The translations under genes and the position numbers were made by a program. Positions 16,584 through 26,002 of a stretch of DNA of 47,025 nucleotides are shown here, one piece after another (within the stretch, counting starts at the first letter, position 1; each line of letters begins with the position of its first letter). The stretch is from Ruminococcus sp. (GTDB lineage Bacteria > Bacillota > Clostridia > Oscillospirales > Ruminococcaceae), in the NCBI GenBank assembly GCA_014799785.1, contig JAAVHI010000002.1, positions 12,820 through 59,844 of the forward strand, given 5' to 3'. The notes under the pieces are model-generated. The model ran no database searches, was not told the DNA's origin, and saw nothing but the letters and a program-made list of their open reading frames with translations.

Positions 16584-16790
16584 ATGAATTGTCCGAAATG
16601 CGGCACTGAAATGAAAAAAGCAGTTATGATGCAGATTTTTCAGGTTGGCAGTATTACAAAAAAATGGTACGATGGTGAAACAAGCTCGGACGTAAACTGC
16701 TTTGGCTGTCCCGAATGCGGATATATCGAACTGTACGCCCAATACCCAAAGGTATTTGAGGACGGTTCAAATGTAAAAGATAAGAAATAA
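16584..16790 (+). CDS. Small zinc-ribbon protein
   Basis: The 68-residue protein has two CxxC pairs, C3/C6 (CPKCG) and C42/C45 (CPECG), that should bind one zinc ion. The region between them is likely a beta hairpin. No enzyme motif is present. AAAGGAG stands upstream of the ATG. It lies between topA and trmFO in the same direction, 27 bases before the latter. The ribbon type suggests a nucleic-acid or protein contact, but the function is unknown. Confidence 0.75.
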   Translation: MNCPKCGTEMKKAVMMQIFQVGSITKKWYDGETSSDVNCFGCPECGYIELYAQYPKVFEDGSNVKDKK

Positions 16791-16816
16791 CAACTTATTT
16801 TTAACGGAGAATTAAA

Positions 16817-18133
16817 TTGAACGATAAAAAAATAACCGTAATAGGCGCAGGACTTGCAGGCTGCGAGGCGGCATGGCAGCTTGCGAAAGCGGGTCTGGAC
16901 GTGGAATTGTGGGAAATGAAGCCCCAGAAATTCACTCCCGCACACAAATATAACGGCTTTGCGGAGCTTGTCTGCTCCAATTCGCTGAAAGCTTCAAGAG
17001 TGAATTCGGCGGCGGGACTTCTCAAAGAAGAAATGCGGAGGCTTGGTTCGCTGACCGTCCCCTGCGCCGAGGAAACAGCCGTCCCCGCAGGCGGAGCGCT
17101 TGCCGTTGACAGGGAGAAATTTTCTGACCTTGTAACCGAAAAGATAATGTCAGAACCCCGAATAACCGTAAAGCATGGCGAGGTCTGGTCAATTCCCGAG
17201 GGAAACGTTATAATCGCCACGGGACCCCTCACAAGCGGCGGACTTGCGGAAAGCATTGAAAAGCTCTGCGGAGGGTATCTTAGCTTCCACGACGCGGCGG
17301 CTCCCATTGTTACTTACGAGTCCCTCGACAAGGAAAAAATTTTCTTTGCGGCGCGTTACGGAAGAGGCGACGACGATTATATAAATTGCCCCTTTACAAA
17401 AGAGGAGTACACCGCATTTTGGCAGGAACTTAAAAACGCCGAGTCTGCACCTCTCCACGATTTTGACAAGCCAAAGGGCAAGGACGATTTCACCGTTTAC
17501 GAGGGCTGTATGCCAATAGAAGTCCTTGCAAAGCGCGGCGAGGAAACCATGCGATACGGCGCAATGAAGCCCGTGGGACTTTCCGACCCTGTCACGGGGA
17601 AACGCCCCTACGCAGTCGTGCAGCTCCGCAAGGAGAACAGCATGGGAACGCTTTACAATATCGTAGGCTTTCAGACAAACCTTAAATTCGGCGAGCAGAA
17701 GCGTGTATTTTCAATGATACCCGGGCTTGCCAACGCCGAGTTTGTGCGGTACGGCGTTATGCACCGCAATTCGTTCATAAATTCCCCAAAGGTTCTGAAC
17801 GGCGATTTCTCCCTGCGGACGCGTCCCAACCTGTTTTTTGCGGGACAGATAACAGGCGTTGAGGGTTACATGGAGTCCGCCGCAAGCGGGATAATGGCGG
17901 GTCTGAATATGGCGAGACGGCTTGCAGGACTTGAAACCTTAGTCCCGCCGAGGGAAACCATGATAGGCGGACTTGCAAGGTATATTTCCGACGAAACGGT
18001 AGAAAATTTCCAGCCAATGGGGGCGAATATGGGAATACTTCCCGACCTCGGCGTCCGCATAAAGGACAAGCAGGAACGGTATCAGGCTGTTGCTGACAGG
18101 GCGCTGAAAGCGTTTGAGGACTGTATGAGGTGA
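16817..18133 (+). CDS. trmFO: Methylenetetrahydrofolate-tRNA-(uracil-5-)-methyltransferase
   Basis: TrmFO makes 5-methyluridine at position 54 of tRNA, using methylene-tetrahydrofolate and FAD instead of SAM. The FAD-binding motif GAGLAGCEAAW starts at residue 10. ELVCSNSLKA and the later FAGQITGVEGYMESAASG are family signatures, and the length (438) is typical. The start is TTG with CGGAGA six bases upstream. The order topA-trmFO is common in Firmicutes. The stop overlaps a possible GTG of the next gene. Confidence 0.96.
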   Translation: MNDKKITVIGAGLAGCEAAWQLAKAGLDVELWEMKPQKFTPAHKYNGFAELVCSNSLKASRVNSAAGLLKEEMRRLGSLTVPCAEETAVPAGGALAVDREKFSDLVTEKIMSEPRITVKHGEVWSIPEGNVIIATGPLTSGGLAESIEKLCGGYLSFHDAAAPIVTYESLDKEKIFFAARYGRGDDDYINCPFTKEEYTAFWQELKNAESAPLHDFDKPKGKDDFTVYEGCMPIEVLAKRGEETMRYGAMKPVGLSDPVTGKRPYAVVQLRKENSMGTLYNIVGFQTNLKFGEQKRVFSMIPGLANAEFVRYGVMHRNSFINSPKVLNGDFSLRTRPNLFFAGQITGVEGYMESAASGIMAGLNMARRLAGLETLVPPRETMIGGLARYISDETVENFQPMGANMGILPDLGVRIKDKQERYQAVADRALKAFEDCMR

Positions 18134-18141
18134 TAAAGACT

Positions 18142-19032
18142 ATGGAGGAATATGCTTACTTTTTGAAAGACGTCTATGGCAGAAAAACCTTTTACCGCCG
18201 CTATAAGAACGAAGTCGCGTATATGCCGCCGAAAAGATGTCCCAGCGATAACGATGTGTTCCGCAGGACAAAAATTGACGTGAACACTATGGAGGTACTT
18301 GACCGCATTTTTATAAAAGACAGCCAAAGGGTTTATCGCATGGGTTATTTGCTCAAAGGCATTGACCCCTCTGATTTTCATATTTTCAACTGTGCTTATA
18401 TGGGAAATCATCAGGTCATCTATACGCCTTACGGAGACGCGGAGGTTGCCCACCCCGAAGCTTTCGAGGCGCTTGACGAGGGCGGATTTACCCAAACAGG
18501 GAGAAAATTTCCCGACGGAGTTCTGTTTGCCGAGGGAAAAAATACTGAAGACCATTATTATTGCCACAGCTACGGTAGAGACGGTGAGTTTGTGTATTTT
18601 TTTACAGAATTTACCCAAACGAGAAAAGCTGTCCGTCTGAAAGCTTGTCACACACCTGAGACCTTTGAGGTATTGGCAATGGAGTATATGTTTGCGCTTG
18701 CAAAAGATAATAAGCACGTTTATTATGAAGACCATACCGTAAAAAATGCCGACTGCAAAACGGTCGAATACATAGGCGACGGCTATTGGCGTGACAGCAG
18801 ACATGTGTTTTTTCACGGTCACGTTGTTGACGGAGCGGACGTTGATAGCTTTAGAATAATAGAACCGGAGCATATCGTCAAGAGAGCAGATGCTGATGTC
18901 TTCAGGAAAATAGCCTGCGAACACGGGATAATAGGCGGCGGACATAAACACAAAATAGCCGTTGCAGCAGATAAAAATCATTACTATAAATTCGGAAAAA
19001 TTTTTGACGAGTATGAACAAGAACAAACGTAA
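18142..19032 (+). CDS. DKNYY-family repeat protein
   Basis: This 296-residue protein shows the repeating pattern of DKNYY proteins: short units with D-x-x-x-V/Y-Y (AKDNKHVYYED, WRDSRHVFFHG, AADKNHYYKF) alternating with G-A-D-x-x-S-F-type linkers (VDGADVDSFRII). The family is thought to form a beta-rich repeat structure; its function is not known. There is no signal peptide or membrane helix. A GAGGTGA run (18127-18133) is 8 bases from the ATG at 18142; a GTG at 18130 overlaps the trmFO stop but lies inside that ribosome site. It splits the otherwise housekeeping trmFO-plsX order together with the next gene, so it looks accessory. Confidence 0.75.
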   Translation: MEEYAYFLKDVYGRKTFYRRYKNEVAYMPPKRCPSDNDVFRRTKIDVNTMEVLDRIFIKDSQRVYRMGYLLKGIDPSDFHIFNCAYMGNHQVIYTPYGDAEVAHPEAFEALDEGGFTQTGRKFPDGVLFAEGKNTEDHYYCHSYGRDGEFVYFFTEFTQTRKAVRLKACHTPETFEVLAMEYMFALAKDNKHVYYEDHTVKNADCKTVEYIGDGYWRDSRHVFFHGHVVDGADVDSFRIIEPEHIVKRADADVFRKIACEHGIIGGGHKHKIAVAADKNHYYKFGKIFDEYEQEQT

Positions 19033-19047
19033 TTCACGGAGGTAATT

Positions 19048-19457
19048 ATGTACGAAAGAATGCTCAATAAACAAGAAGTTCCTACCATAGAAGAAATGAC
19101 AAAATTTTGCGGTGAAAATTCGGAAAGATTTACTTTGCTTAACGAATGGCTGTCCTCTTCATTTAATACTGAGCAAAAGGTTGTTTTCCCTTACGGCAAT
19201 AATTATGGCTGGGGCGTTGCCCATAAAAAGAAAAACAAGCTTATGTGCAATGTTTTGCCGAAAACAATTCTTTTACCGTTATGATGAGAATGTCGGACAA
19301 GCAATATGGAATTGTTTATGAGCAGCTTCAAAAATATTCACAGGAATATATAGACAACAAGTACCCCTGCGGTGACGGCGGTTGGATACATTATCATGTT
19401 ACAAGTGAGGAAAATTTTGACGATATAAAAACATTGTTATCCGTTAAATGTTCGTAA
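19048..19457 (+). pseudogene. DUF3788-like gene with a one-base frameshift
   Basis: The first frame runs from the ATG at 19048 to KKNKLMCNV and then goes out of frame. A second frame continues with FAENNSFTVMMRMSDKQYG and ends at GWIHYHVTSEE...LLSVKCS at 19457. Adding one T to the TTTT at 19253-19256 joins both parts into a 136-residue protein that resembles small DUF3788-type proteins of unknown function. GGAGG precedes the ATG. Either the gene has just died or the homopolymer was miscounted in sequencing; the rest of the second half shows no other lesion. Confidence 0.72.
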
Positions 19458-19487
19458 TCAATACCCAAAAGAAAGGAAGATAAAACC

Positions 19488-20504
19488 ATGAAAATAATTG
19501 TTGACGCATTCGGCGGAGATAACGCCCCTCTCGAAGTCCTGAAAGGCGCAGCGGAGGCTGTCCAGAAGCTTGACGTTGAGGTCATACTCACGGGAAATGA
19601 AAAAATTATCAAGGAAACCGCTGACAAAAACGGAATATCTCTCGATAAAATATCAATAATACATACCGAATCGGTTATCGACATTCACGAAGAACCCACA
19701 ATGGTCATCAAGGACAAGTCCGACTGTTCCATGGCGGTGGGACTTAAAGCTCTCGCCGAGGGCAAGGGCGACGCGTTCGTTTCCGCAGGAAGCACAGGCG
19801 CGCTTGTCGTTGGCGCAACCTTTATCGCAAAGCGTATCAAGGGCGTAAAGCGTGCGGCTCTTGCGCCTATCATGCCTACCGAAAAGGGACACATGATACT
19901 TGTCGACGGCGGCGCAAACGTGGATTGCCGTCCCGAAATGCTCGTCCAGTTCGGTATTATGGGAAGCTGCTATATGAACAAGGTCATGGGCGTTTCCTCC
20001 CCAAAGGTGGGACTTGTAAATGTCGGCTCGGAGGACACAAAGGGCAGAGAGCTGGAGCTTGAGGCCTACAAACAGTTCAAGTCTGCTCCTGTAAGCTTTT
20101 ACGGCAACCTTGAAGCAAGGGAAATTCCGTTCGGTGTGTGCGAGGTGGTAGTCTCCGACGGCTTTACGGGAAACGTTTTGCTGAAGCTTTACGAGGGCAT
20201 GGGCTCGTTTTTCAGCCACACCCTTAAAGATATGCTTATGACAAGCTTCGGCGGAAAAATTGCGGCCCTTTTGATTATGAAGAAAATAACGGCTTTCAAA
20301 AAGAAAGTAGACTACACCGAGGTTGGCGGAGCAGTTCTTTTGGGTATTTCAAAGCCCGTAATCAAGGCGCACGGCTCGTCCAACGGCACGGCTTTCTACA
20401 ACGCTATACGTCAGGCGAAAAACTGCGTTGAGGGCAAGGTAATCGAGGAAATAACGGAATCCCTTTCAGCTCTTGAAAAGAAAAGCAAGACAGAAACAAA
20501 ATAA
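19488..20504 (+). CDS. plsX: Phosphate acyltransferase PlsX
   Basis: PlsX converts acyl-ACP to acyl-phosphate for phospholipid synthesis. MKIIVDAFGGDNAP at the start, VSAGSTGALVVGATF near residue 100, and VVSDGFTGNVLLKLYEG are family signatures. The length of 338 is normal. GAAAGGAAG precedes the ATG. In many Firmicutes fab genes and acpP lie between plsX and rnc; here rnc follows after 28 bases with no acpP. Confidence 0.96.
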   Translation: MKIIVDAFGGDNAPLEVLKGAAEAVQKLDVEVILTGNEKIIKETADKNGISLDKISIIHTESVIDIHEEPTMVIKDKSDCSMAVGLKALAEGKGDAFVSAGSTGALVVGATFIAKRIKGVKRAALAPIMPTEKGHMILVDGGANVDCRPEMLVQFGIMGSCYMNKVMGVSSPKVGLVNVGSEDTKGRELELEAYKQFKSAPVSFYGNLEAREIPFGVCEVVVSDGFTGNVLLKLYEGMGSFFSHTLKDMLMTSFGGKIAALLIMKKITAFKKKVDYTEVGGAVLLGISKPVIKAHGSSNGTAFYNAIRQAKNCVEGKVIEEITESLSALEKKSKTETK

Positions 20505-20532
20505 ACCAACCTCATATCCGGAGGAATGTAAA

Positions 20533-21219
20533 ATGGATTTTACCGAATTTGAAAAGAAAATCGGCTACACCTTTAAAAATAAGGAGCTTCTGCACGAGGC
20601 GCTGTCCCACTCGTCCTATGCGAACGAGTTAAAGCGGGGACGGAACTCCAACGAGCGGCTTGAATTTCTGGGGGACAGCGTGCTTTCCATCGTTGTGTCC
20701 AAGCACCTTTTCACCCACTTCAAGCACCTGCCCGAGGGTGAGCTTACCAAAATAAGGGCTTCGCTGGTGTGCGAAAAGGCGTTGTTCGAGTTCTCGAAAA
20801 AAATCGACCTCGGAAAGCATATCCTGCTTGGAAAGGGCGAGGAAAACAGCGGCGGCAGGACGCGTCCGTCAATAGTTTCCGACGCTTTCGAGGCAGTGAT
20901 AGCGGCGGTTTTTCTGGACGGAGGCATGGAGGAAGCGGAAAAATACGTGCTGTCCTTTATCCCGAAAAATCTTGAAGCCAACAGCTCAAAGTCGCTCCAC
21001 GACTACAAAACCATGCTTCAGGAGATAATACAGAAAAATCCCGAGGAGCGTGTGGAGTACGTCCTTGCCGACCAGACGGGACCCGACCACGACCGCAATT
21101 TCGTGGTACAGGTACGGCTGAACAGCAATGTGATAGGCACAGGCGAGGGACACAGCAAAAAGCAGGCTGAACAGGCTGCTGCCCGCGAAGCTCTGCGCCT
21201 TATGGGTTACAAGGAATAA
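20533..21219 (+). CDS. rnc: Ribonuclease III
   Basis: RNase III cuts double-stranded RNA, including rRNA precursors. The signature ERLEFLGDSVL is at residues 41-51, the second acidic site is SDAFEAVIAAVFLDGG, and the C-terminal 75 residues form a dsRNA-binding domain ending in KKQAEQAAAREAL. GGAGGAATG precedes the ATG at 20533; an earlier in-frame ATG lies inside plsX and has no ribosome site. The stop overlaps the next start by one base. Confidence 0.96.
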   Translation: MDFTEFEKKIGYTFKNKELLHEALSHSSYANELKRGRNSNERLEFLGDSVLSIVVSKHLFTHFKHLPEGELTKIRASLVCEKALFEFSKKIDLGKHILLGKGEENSGGRTRPSIVSDAFEAVIAAVFLDGGMEEAEKYVLSFIPKNLEANSSKSLHDYKTMLQEIIQKNPEERVEYVLADQTGPDHDRNFVVQVRLNSNVIGTGEGHSKKQAEQAAAREALRLMGYKE

Positions 21220-22220
21220 TGGGCGGGGCAAAGCACAGGCACAGCAATATAGCGGTCTTTATACCCCATATGGGGTGTCCCAACGCCTGCTCGTTCTGCA
21301 ATCAGCGGGCGATAAGCGATACTGCCGCCGCGCCTTCGGCAGATGAGGTACGGCTCACTCTTGAAGCCGCCTGCGAAAGACTTCCCGATGGGGACGCAGA
21401 GATAGCCTTTTTTGGCGGGAGCTTTACCGCGGTGGACAGAAGCTACATGATATCGCTCCTTGAAGCGGCGTACCCTTTTGTGAAAAGCGGGCAAGTCCGA
21501 GGAATACGCTGTTCCACAAGACCCGACGCTGTTGACGGGGAGATACTCGACATACTGGAAAGCTACGGGGTCACGTCGATAGAACTGGGAGCGCAGTCAA
21601 TGGACGACGGCGTTCTCGCCGCAAACCGCAGAGGACACACCTCCGCGCAGGTTGAGGAGGCCTCCGCCATTATAAAGGAGCGGGGCTTTGAGCTTGGCTT
21701 GCAGATGATGATAGGTCTGTACCGCTCAACGCCCGAAAAGGATATAGACACGGCGCGGCGGCTTATCGCTCTTGAACCGAAAACCGCAAGGCTGTACCCC
21801 ACTGTGATACTTAAAAATACCCGCTTGGGAGAGCTTTTCCAAAGCGGCGAGTACGTCCCGTACAGCTTTGATACCGCGGCGGAAATGTGCGCGGATATGC
21901 TGGAAATGTTTGAAGCGGCGGGAATACGGGTCATAAAGCTTGGTCTGCACGCTTCGGAGACTGTCGAAGCGGACGTTCTGGGAGGGTTCTACCACCCTGC
22001 TTTCCGGGAGATCTGCGAGGGGATACTGTTCCGCAGGGAGATAGAGCGGCGTACCGAAAAGGGCGGAAGCTATGCGGTTTATGTCGCTCTGAACGCGGTA
22101 AGCAAGGCAATGGGACAGAAAAAATGCAATGCGGAATATTTTGCCGCAAATGGTATTGACATAAGAATATGTCCCGACGAAAGCCTGAAAAACCGCGAGA
22201 TAATTGTGAAAAGGATTTGA
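21219..22220 (+). CDS. Radical SAM protein of the Elp3-like group
   Basis: The radical SAM cluster motif is C20-x3-C24-x2-C27 (CPNACSFC), followed by FFGGSFTAVD, the glycine-rich strand, and TRPDAVD and ELGAQSMDD, which are typical of the Elp3/MiaB-related core. There is no extra C-terminal cluster and no acetyltransferase domain, so it is not full Elp3; at 333 residues it matches a group often found next to rnc and smc in Clostridia. The substrate is unknown. It starts on the last base of the rnc stop and ends 4 bases before smc, so the three genes are tightly coupled. Confidence 0.87.
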   Translation: MGGAKHRHSNIAVFIPHMGCPNACSFCNQRAISDTAAAPSADEVRLTLEAACERLPDGDAEIAFFGGSFTAVDRSYMISLLEAAYPFVKSGQVRGIRCSTRPDAVDGEILDILESYGVTSIELGAQSMDDGVLAANRRGHTSAQVEEASAIIKERGFELGLQMMIGLYRSTPEKDIDTARRLIALEPKTARLYPTVILKNTRLGELFQSGEYVPYSFDTAAEMCADMLEMFEAAGIRVIKLGLHASETVEADVLGGFYHPAFREICEGILFRREIERRTEKGGSYAVYVALNAVSKAMGQKKCNAEYFAANGIDIRICPDESLKNREIIVKRI

Positions 22221-22224
22221 AAAA

Positions 22225-25200
22225 ATGTATCTGGAATCACTTGAAATGCAGGGGTTCAAATCGTTCCCCGATAAGATAAAGCTGGACTTCCACAAGGGTC
22301 TGACGGCTGTTGTGGGACCCAACGGAAGCGGAAAATCCAATATCGGCGACGCTGTGCGGTGGGTGTTGGGAGAGCAGTCCTCGAAAACGCTTCGCGGCGG
22401 CAAAATGGAGGACGTTATTTTTGCGGGTACGACCCAGCGCAAGCCTATGGGCTTTGCGCAGGTCACGCTGAACATAGTAAACAACCGAGGTCTGCTGCAA
22501 GTTCCCGCGGACAGAGTGTCGGTGACGAGAAAGCTTTACCGCAGCGGTGAAAGCGAGTACATGATAAACGGCTCACAGGTGCGTTTAAAGGACGTTTACG
22601 AGCTTTTTATGGACACCGGTCTGGGAAGAGACGGCTATTCAATTATCGGACAGGGCAGGGTCGCGGAAATAGTGTCCGCAAAATCGGGCGAGCGCAGGGA
22701 AATTTTTGAAGAAGCGGCAGGAATTTCCAAATTCCGCTACAAGAAAGCCGAAGCGGAAAGACGTCTTGCGGCGGCTCAGGAAAACATTCTGCGCCTTAAC
22801 GACATTATGGGAGAGCTTGAAAGCCGCGTTGAACCGCTGCGTATCCAGTCGGAAAAGGCGGCGAAATTCCTTAAACTGTCGGATAGAAAAAAATCTCTGG
22901 AAATAACTGTATGGGTCAGACAGCTTGACGACCTGAAAGTGCGATTGGAAGAAATTTCCGACAAGATACTTATAAATAAAGGCGAGTACGACGCAGTGGA
23001 GGCGGACATTTCCCGACTTGAAGCGGAAGCGGAGGACTTGCAGACGAAAATGGAAGCCTCGTCCCTGAGGATAGAGGAAATGCGGGCAAAAATTCTTGAA
23101 GCGGAAAAGTCCAACACGCAGCTTCATTCGGACATCGCTGTTTTTGAGAACGACATTTCCCACTGTCGGGAGACTATCGCCGACATTGAAAAGCAGCAGC
23201 AGACCGCCGAAAATTCGGGAGAGGAAAACCGCCGCATTATCGAGGAAAAGCTTGCTCTGGTGACTAAGGCGGAGGAGGACATTGCTGCGACGGAAGAGAA
23301 GCACAAATCCGCAAGCGAGGAAATGGAAAAACTTTCCCAGGAGCAGGACAGCTTTGACAGCAAATTTTCCGACGTGAACGGCGCTCTCGGCAAGCTCTAT
23401 ATAAGGCAGTCGGAGCTGAAAATTGCCGTTACAAGCGGAGATTCGGGAAAAACCGAGCTTGCGGAGCAGTTAAAGCAGTGCCGCGAGCAGGAGGAGCAGT
23501 TACGCGAAAACGGTGAGCAGCTTTCCGCGGAAAAACGTGAGACCGAGGACGGCGTGCGAATGCTGGAGGAAAAATCCGGCGAGATAAACAACCGTGTTTC
23601 GGGTCTTGCCAAACTTTGGCAGGGACGGTCGGAAAAGCTTTCCCTAACGAAAAAAGAGTTTGAGGACATCAGCTTTTCCATACGCGACAAGGAGCAGCGC
23701 ATAAAAATGCTGACAGACCTTGAAAACAGCATGGAGGGCTTTGCCCATTCGGTAAAGCAGGTGCTGAAAGCGTCCAAAACGGGGCAGCTCCGCGGTGTGT
23801 ACGGCTCCGTGGCGCAGCTGATAAAGGTTGAGAGTGACTACAGCCTTGCCATTGAGACGGCTTTGGGCGGCGCTCTGCAAAACATTGTTGTGGACAATGA
23901 GGAAACTGCAAAACGCGGCATACGCCTTTTGCAGGAATCCAAGGCGGGACGCGCAACGTTTCTTCCTGTTACATCGGTAAAGGGAAACCGTCTTGCCGAG
24001 CGTGGTCTGGAGGACTGCGCGGGATTTGTGGCATTGGCGGTGGACATTGTGGGCTTCGACGAAAATCTGCGGGGCGTTTTCACTTCCCTTCTGGGACGTA
24101 TTGCCATTGCCGAGGACATTGACGACGCCACGGTAATTGCGAAAAAGTACGGCTATAAGTTCAAGATAGTAACACTTGACGGTCAGGTCATCAACGCGGG
24201 AGGTTCCTTTACGGGAGGTTCGGCGGCGAAGTCCAGCGGAGTGCTGACCAGAAAGAACGACATAGAAAAGCTTGAAGCCGAGAGAAACAAGCTTTCCGCG
24301 CGTATCGGCGAGGTAAAGCAGAGCATGGAAAAGCTTCAGGCGGAGACGGACAAGCTTGGCTTTGACATTGAGGGTGCAAAGGAAGAGCTTCGCGAAATTG
24401 GCGAGGACAAGATACGCTTCGAGTCGGAAATAAAGCGTATCACCTCACTGCTGGAGCAGAACGAGTCCCAGATAGAGGCGGCTGAGGCAAGCGCAAAGCG
24501 GTACGCGGAAAGGATAGAGGAAAACGACAGAAACACTGCGGAAGCGGAGGAAAATCTGCGGAAATGCGAGGAAGAGATTGCGGAAATGGAAAAGCTGGCG
24601 GCAAGCAGTGAGGAAATGCGTTCGGAAATAAGAGGAAAAAGGGAAACGCTTTCGGAAAAGCTGTCGGAAATGAAGCTTTATCAGCTTGAACGCAGCAAGG
24701 ACAAGGACGCGCTTCTTGCCGAAATAAAACAGTTGGAGGAGCAGTTCTCCGCGTTGGGGGATAACTCCGCAAGGCTTGCGGTGGCTCTGGAGGAACAGAA
24801 AAAAATCATTGCCGAAAAGGAAAAGCTAATCGAGGAACGTAAGTCCTCACTGGAAAACGCCGCGGACGCTGTGTCCGAAATAAACGCAAAGATACTTGAA
24901 GAACAGTCCGCGAAAAGGGAAATGGAACAGAAGTCCAACGAGGGACGTATCAAAATACGCAGCCTTACCGACGACAGGGAAAAGTTTTCCCGGGAAATGA
25001 CAAGGCTGGAGGAACGCCAAGGCGCGGTGCAGAACAATTACGACGGCATCATTTCCGATATGCAGGAACAGTACGGAATGTACCTTTCCGAGGCGCGTGA
25101 GACCGCCGTTCCCGTTGACGACCTGCTGACGGTGCAGCGCGATCTGAACGATGTAAAGCAGAAGATACGCGGCTTGGGAAACGTCAACGTTGCGGCGATA

Positions 25201-25791
25201 GAGGAGTACAAGGAGGTTTCCGAGCGGTACAACTTTATGCGGGGACAGCTTGACGACGTGGAGACCTCGAAGCGTGAGCTTGAACAGCTTATCGAGGAAC
25301 TGACCGAAAACATGAGACGGCAGTTCAGCGAAAGCTTCAATCAGATCAACGAGAACTTCAAGGAAATTTTCGTGGAGCTTTTCGGCGGCGGACGCGCCGA
25401 GCTTACCCTCACCGATCCCGAGGACGTGCTTGAATCGGGAATCGAGATCAACGTTGCGCCTCCGGGCAAGGTAATAAAAAGTCTGTCGCTGCTGTCGGGC
25501 GGCGAGCAGGCGTTTGTGGCGATTGCAATTTACTTCGCGATACTTAAGATCAAGCCCGCGCCTTTCTGTATTCTTGACGAGATCGAAGCGGCTCTGGACG
25601 ACATTAACGTTGTTAAATATGCCCAGTATCTGAGAAATTTTACCGATACTACCCAGTTTATTCTTGTCACCCACAGACGCGGAAGCATGGACGAAGCGGA
25701 CGTTATGTACGGCGTTACCATGCAGGAAAAGGGAATTTCCCGCGTGCTGAAGCTTGATCAGACCTCGGCGGAAATAGAGTCGGCGAACTAA
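22225..25791 (+). CDS. smc: Chromosome segregation protein SMC
   Basis: SMC is the condensin ATPase that compacts and separates chromosomes. The N-terminal head has Walker A GPNGSGKSN (31-39). Two long coiled coils flank a hinge at about 510-660 (GVYGSVAQLI, VVDNEETAKRGI, GGSFTGGSA). The C-terminal head has the signature LLSGGEQAF, Walker B CILDEIEAALDD and the D-loop, then LVTHRRGSM. The length of 1188 is normal. AAGGA lies just upstream of the ATG. The order rnc-(radical SAM)-smc is typical; ftsY follows but after a nitroreductase insertion with its own promoter. Confidence 0.97.
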   Translation: MYLESLEMQGFKSFPDKIKLDFHKGLTAVVGPNGSGKSNIGDAVRWVLGEQSSKTLRGGKMEDVIFAGTTQRKPMGFAQVTLNIVNNRGLLQVPADRVSVTRKLYRSGESEYMINGSQVRLKDVYELFMDTGLGRDGYSIIGQGRVAEIVSAKSGERREIFEEAAGISKFRYKKAEAERRLAAAQENILRLNDIMGELESRVEPLRIQSEKAAKFLKLSDRKKSLEITVWVRQLDDLKVRLEEISDKILINKGEYDAVEADISRLEAEAEDLQTKMEASSLRIEEMRAKILEAEKSNTQLHSDIAVFENDISHCRETIADIEKQQQTAENSGEENRRIIEEKLALVTKAEEDIAATEEKHKSASEEMEKLSQEQDSFDSKFSDVNGALGKLYIRQSELKIAVTSGDSGKTELAEQLKQCREQEEQLRENGEQLSAEKRETEDGVRMLEEKSGEINNRVSGLAKLWQGRSEKLSLTKKEFEDISFSIRDKEQRIKMLTDLENSMEGFAHSVKQVLKASKTGQLRGVYGSVAQLIKVESDYSLAIETALGGALQNIVVDNEETAKRGIRLLQESKAGRATFLPVTSVKGNRLAERGLEDCAGFVALAVDIVGFDENLRGVFTSLLGRIAIAEDIDDATVIAKKYGYKFKIVTLDGQVINAGGSFTGGSAAKSSGVLTRKNDIEKLEAERNKLSARIGEVKQSMEKLQAETDKLGFDIEGAKEELREIGEDKIRFESEIKRITSLLEQNESQIEAAEASAKRYAERIEENDRNTAEAEENLRKCEEEIAEMEKLAASSEEMRSEIRGKRETLSEKLSEMKLYQLERSKDKDALLAEIKQLEEQFSALGDNSARLAVALEEQKKIIAEKEKLIEERKSSLENAADAVSEINAKILEEQSAKREMEQKSNEGRIKIRSLTDDREKFSREMTRLEERQGAVQNNYDGIISDMQEQYGMYLSEARETAVPVDDLLTVQRDLNDVKQKIRGLGNVNVAAIEEYKEVSERYNFMRGQLDDVETSKRELEQLIEELTENMRRQFSESFNQINENFKEIFVELFGGGRAELTLTDPEDVLESGIEINVAPPGKVIKSLSLLSGGEQAFVAIAIYFAILKIKPAPFCILDEIEAALDDINVVKYAQYLRNFTDTTQFILVTHRRGSMDEADVMYGVTMQEKGISRVLKLDQTSAEIESAN

Positions 25792-25802
25792 AAGTCCATA
25801 CC

Positions 25803-25826
25803 GGAAATTGATTTCCTCCGTTTTTT
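25803..25826 (+). terminator. Possible weak terminator after smc
   Basis: GGAAA (25803-25807) pairs with TTTCC (25812-25816), then TCCG and TTTTTT (25821-25826). The stem is short, so termination may be partial. Confidence 0.4.
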
Positions 25827-25945
25827 CAGGCGGGGGAAATTCTGTTTCCCACGGAAATGCTGTTCATTTGCACATTTGCAAAGCCGTTTCCGACAATTTC
25901 CGCGGTGTTTGCGGTATTTGCTGATACGGCGGTTTTCGTCCTCGG

Positions 25946-25974
25946 TTGACTTTGCAAGAAAAAAATGGTATAAT
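25946..25974 (+). promoter_or_regulatory. Sigma-A promoter of the nitroreductase gene
   Basis: TTGACT (25946-25951) and TATAAT (25969-25974) are 17 bases apart, with TGG before the -10 box. The rest of the 211-base gap between smc and this gene shows only the weak hairpin after smc. Confidence 0.87.
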
Positions 25975-26002
25975 GGTATAACTGATTAGGTTAGGAGAAT
26001 TT

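Noticed and set aside
19250..19260. Programmed frameshift in the DUF3788-type gene
   Set aside because: There is no slippery heptamer, downstream pseudoknot or internal Shine-Dalgarno; a lost T in TTTT explains it more simply.
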